Below are positions 5,590-6,866 of a stretch of 6,866 nucleotides of DNA, piece by piece. Position 1 is the stretch's first letter. Each line of letters starts with the position of its first letter. The position numbers and the translations under genes were made by a program. The notes under the pieces are model-generated. The model ran no database searches and was not told the DNA's origin. It saw only the letters and a list, made by a program, of their open reading frames with translations. The stretch covers positions 5,391 through 12,256 of the forward strand of contig JAQTMA010000120.1 of NCBI GenBank assembly GCA_028714615.1. Reading direction: 5' to 3'. Source of the stretch: Anaerolineaceae bacterium. GTDB lineage: Bacteria > Chloroflexota > Anaerolineae > Anaerolineales > Anaerolineaceae.

Positions 5590-5680
5590 AGTCCGATAAA
5601 GGCAAACCCGGTGAAAACCGGGGACGCAAAGTGCTGGGTCTACAGCCATGTTTCTATGGCCAGGATTGCCAGGCCGCCGA
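5590..5680 (+). ncRNA. Cyclic-di-GMP class I riboswitch aptamer (GEMM-I)
   Basis: The conserved GEMM-I core is present in order: AAAGGCAAACC (5598-5608), and a first hairpin CCCGGT (5607-5612) closed by a GAAA tetraloop (5613-5616) to ACCGGG (5617-5622). Next comes GACGCAAAG (5623-5631), then a second hairpin with GGGTCTA (5636-5642), an inner stem GCCAT/ATGGC (5645-5649, 5656-5660), AGGATTGCC (5662-5670) and CTGG/CCAG (5634-5637, 5669-5672). The middle A of GCAAAG, which stacks between the ligand's guanines in known structures, is present. The G just before CAAACC (5602) is kept; by my alignment this is the position that is A in cGAMP-sensing variants, so c-di-GMP is the expected ligand. The closing stem P1 is weak: only about 4 pairs with a bulge between 5592-5595 and 5675-5680. 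Promoter and terminator flank it, and the regulated gene is a secreted protease. Confidence 0.93.
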
Positions 5681-5729
5681 AGATGCTGACGAACAGTGGG
5701 TAGTTTAGCGCTCACAGATCTTCCGGCGG
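5674..5729 (+). promoter_or_regulatory. Candidate antiterminator of the c-di-GMP riboswitch
   Basis: CCGCCGAAGAT (5674-5684) pairs with ATCTTCCGGCGG (5718-5729): eleven pairs with one bulged C. It encloses a small inner hairpin GTGGG/CTCAC (5696-5700, 5711-5715). The 3' arm takes the first 4 nt of the terminator stem, and the 5' arm overlaps the bases that would close the aptamer. It is therefore placed to link ligand binding to termination, and it can form only when the aptamer's closing region is open. Confidence 0.6.
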
Positions 5730-5756
5730 TCCTGATGGTCAGGACCGCTTGTTTTG
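5726..5756 (+). terminator. Riboswitch intrinsic terminator
   Basis: GCGGTCCTGA (5726-5735) and TCAGGACCGC (5739-5748) make a perfect 10-bp stem with a 3-nt loop, followed by TTGTTTT. It lies between the aptamer and the protease start, about 40 nt before the ribosome site. It is thus a leader terminator that must be overcome for protease expression. Confidence 0.85.
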
Positions 5757-5786
5757 CTTAATGCCAAATCCTTGCAAGGGCTCTAT

Positions 5787-5791
5787 GGAGG
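5787..5791 (+). promoter_or_regulatory. Ribosome binding site of the protease gene
   Basis: GGAGG lies 2 nt before ATG 5794 but 8 nt before the in-frame ATG 5800. The spacing favours ATG 5800 as the working start. Confidence 0.65.
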
Positions 5792-5799
5792 TCATGAAG

Positions 5800-6866
5800 A
5801 TGAAACGGTTTCCAATTACCACACGGCGGGTTTTGATGGGTCTGGTTCTGGTTCTCTTTGTGGCTTCGGCCTCAGGAGCGGCCGCTTCACCGGTCGGACC
5901 GACAACCGCATATATCGTCATGGGGAATTCCACCCAGGGGGTCACAAGCCAGGTGCGGGCTTGTGGCGGGCAGATTACCTCCTCTCTCGATCTGATCCGG
6001 GGAGCGGGTGCGCGCCTGTCCGATGCAGCCGTTGCCTGCGTCCGCTCTGCTCCCGGCATCCAATCGTTGACGTTGAACTCCCCGGTACAGGCAGTGGATC
6101 AGGGCTTCGGCCAGGAGAATCGTCCAGATCAAGACAAGGATAAGAATAAGGACAAACACAAAGACAAAGGCAAACAAATACCAGCCACAGATTACCCCAA
6201 CGTAACTGGAGCGAACCTGGTCTGGGAACAAGATACAAACGGGTCGGGTGTTACCGTGGCGATCCTGGACACCGGCATCGGGGACCAGAAAGGGATCACC
6301 ACCAGTCTGGAGGATAAGCATCATCGTATCGTCGGCTGGAAGGACTTCGTAGACGGCAAGAAGAAACCAATCGACCCTAACGGGCACGGCACCCATGTCG
6401 CCGGGATTATTGCCAATACCCAACTAGGGGAAGACCAGGAGTGGAACGGCATGGCTCCGGGCGTCGATCTGGTAGGCGTCCGAGTTCTGGACGAAAATGG
6501 GGTCGGCACGTATGAGAATGTGATCCTCGGCATTCAGTGGGTCATCGACCACAAGGATGAATACAATATCCGGGTGATGAACCTGTCCCTGGTATCGCCG
6601 GTACAAGCTCCCTATTGGGCAGACCCGCTCGATATCGCCGTTACCCAGGCCTGGGCTCAGGGGATCACCGTGGTGGCTTCTGCTGGCAATGGCGGACCTG
6701 GCGCGATGACCATCGGAGTTCCAGGAAATAACCCTTACGTCATCACCGTAGGCGCTTTTACGGATAACTTTACCCCCCTGGATTGGAATGATGACTACAT
6801 CACGCCCTTCTCAGCGGCGGGCCCAACCCTGGATGGATTTGTAAAGCCGGATGTCGTCGCTCCGGG
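5800..6866 (+). CDS. Secreted S8 (subtilisin-like) serine protease, 3' end outside window
   Basis: 355 complete codons from ATG 5800 (two more if ATG 5794 is used), open at the window edge. Residues 1-28 are a signal peptide: MKRFPITTRR, then a hydrophobic core (VLMGLVLVLFVA) and an Ala/Ser cleavage region. About 35-100 resemble an I9-type propeptide (AYIVMGNSTQGV at the start), which chaperones and inhibits the enzyme until removed. A Lys/Asp-rich hinge follows at 112-125. The catalytic domain starts near 135: Asp157 in VAILDTGIG, His196 in NGHGTHVAGI, and the oxyanion Asn297 in ASAGNGGPG. The frame ends at KPDVVAPG, which in this family shortly precedes GTSMAAP, so the nucleophile Ser lies just outside. 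The enzyme should be exported and cut extracellular or surface proteins; its targets and any C-terminal anchor are unseen. It sits behind a c-di-GMP riboswitch and terminator, so its transcription is predicted to follow c-di-GMP levels. Confidence 0.94.
   Translation, partial: MKRFPITTRRVLMGLVLVLFVASASGAAASPVGPTTAYIVMGNSTQGVTSQVRACGGQITSSLDLIRGAGARLSDAAVACVRSAPGIQSLTLNSPVQAVDQGFGQENRPDQDKDKNKDKHKDKGKQIPATDYPNVTGANLVWEQDTNGSGVTVAILDTGIGDQKGITTSLEDKHHRIVGWKDFVDGKKKPIDPNGHGTHVAGIIANTQLGEDQEWNGMAPGVDLVGVRVLDENGVGTYENVILGIQWVIDHKDEYNIRVMNLSLVSPVQAPYWADPLDIAVTQAWAQGITVVASAGNGGPGAMTIGVPGNNPYVITVGAFTDNFTPLDWNDDYITPFSAAGPTLDGFVKPDVVAP
6133..6174 (+). repeat. Seven hexanucleotide units coding alternating x-Lys in the protease hinge
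   Basis: Seven units of the form NRY-AAR (such as GACAAG, GATAAG, GACAAA) encode DKDKNKDKHKDKGK between propeptide and catalytic domain. The A-rich stretch differs from the GC-richer surroundings. It is likely a flexible, exposed linker where the propeptide is cut. Confidence 0.6.

Noticed and set aside
5598..5623. cGAMP-specific variant of GEMM
   Set aside because: By my alignment the specificity base before CAAACC is G, not A, so c-di-GMP is the simpler prediction. A binding test would settle it.
5754..6143. 129-residue plus-strand frame starting just after the riboswitch terminator
   Set aside because: It has no ribosome site and overlaps the protease in another frame. The frame from 5800 has the signal peptide and the S8 catalytic motifs.
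5887..6423. 178-residue minus-strand frame with a Val/Leu/Phe-rich stretch resembling a membrane span
   Set aside because: The stretch is the reverse complement of the protease's Asp-Lys repeat, so the hydrophobicity is a by-product.

Overview
The window reads as chromosomal DNA of a free-living bacterium, most likely a Chloroflexota (Anaerolineae-type) lineage. This is an inference from gene style: a zinc-ribbon/class III cyclase/AAA/TPR giant protein, an alkyltransferase-like protein, a YtxH protein, a secreted subtilase, moderately GC-rich coding DNA and sigma70-like TATAAT promoters. No rRNA, tRNA, CRISPR array, insertion sequence or phage gene is visible.

Left part (1-1050, minus strand): a VOC/glyoxalase-fold protein running off the left edge, a one-domain cupin, and a 61-residue protein with a CxC-x3-CxC cluster and a perfect coiled-coil heptad. 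The last has an extended -10 promoter upstream and an intrinsic terminator downstream, which separates it from the cupin. The VOC gene appears to have its own promoter.

Centre (1051-5047): a 146-bp divergent promoter region, then a 1165-residue signalling protein (zinc ribbon, class III nucleotidyl cyclase domain, STAND/AAA ATPase, about ten TPRs). Its cyclase domain keeps the metal aspartates but has Asp where the transition-state Asn should be. It is followed by a short gene for an alkyltransferase-like DNA repair protein (PWQR instead of PCHR), probably made from a leaderless mRNA.

Right part (5048-6866, plus strand): a YtxH-like small membrane protein with three 11-residue amphipathic repeats. 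Next comes a complete regulatory unit: a promoter with a good -35, 17-bp spacing and an extended -10, a cyclic-di-GMP class I (GEMM) riboswitch aptamer starting almost at the predicted first base of the transcript, a possible antiterminator, an intrinsic terminator, and a secreted S8 (subtilisin-like) protease. The protease runs off the right edge before its catalytic serine.

The most interesting unit is the GEMM riboswitch plus exported protease: cellular c-di-GMP appears to decide, by transcription termination, whether an extracellular or surface protease is made. The lifestyle-switch interpretation (protease released when c-di-GMP falls) is inference. The other genes are not obviously linked to it, except that the cyclase-domain protein is also a nucleotide-signalling candidate.
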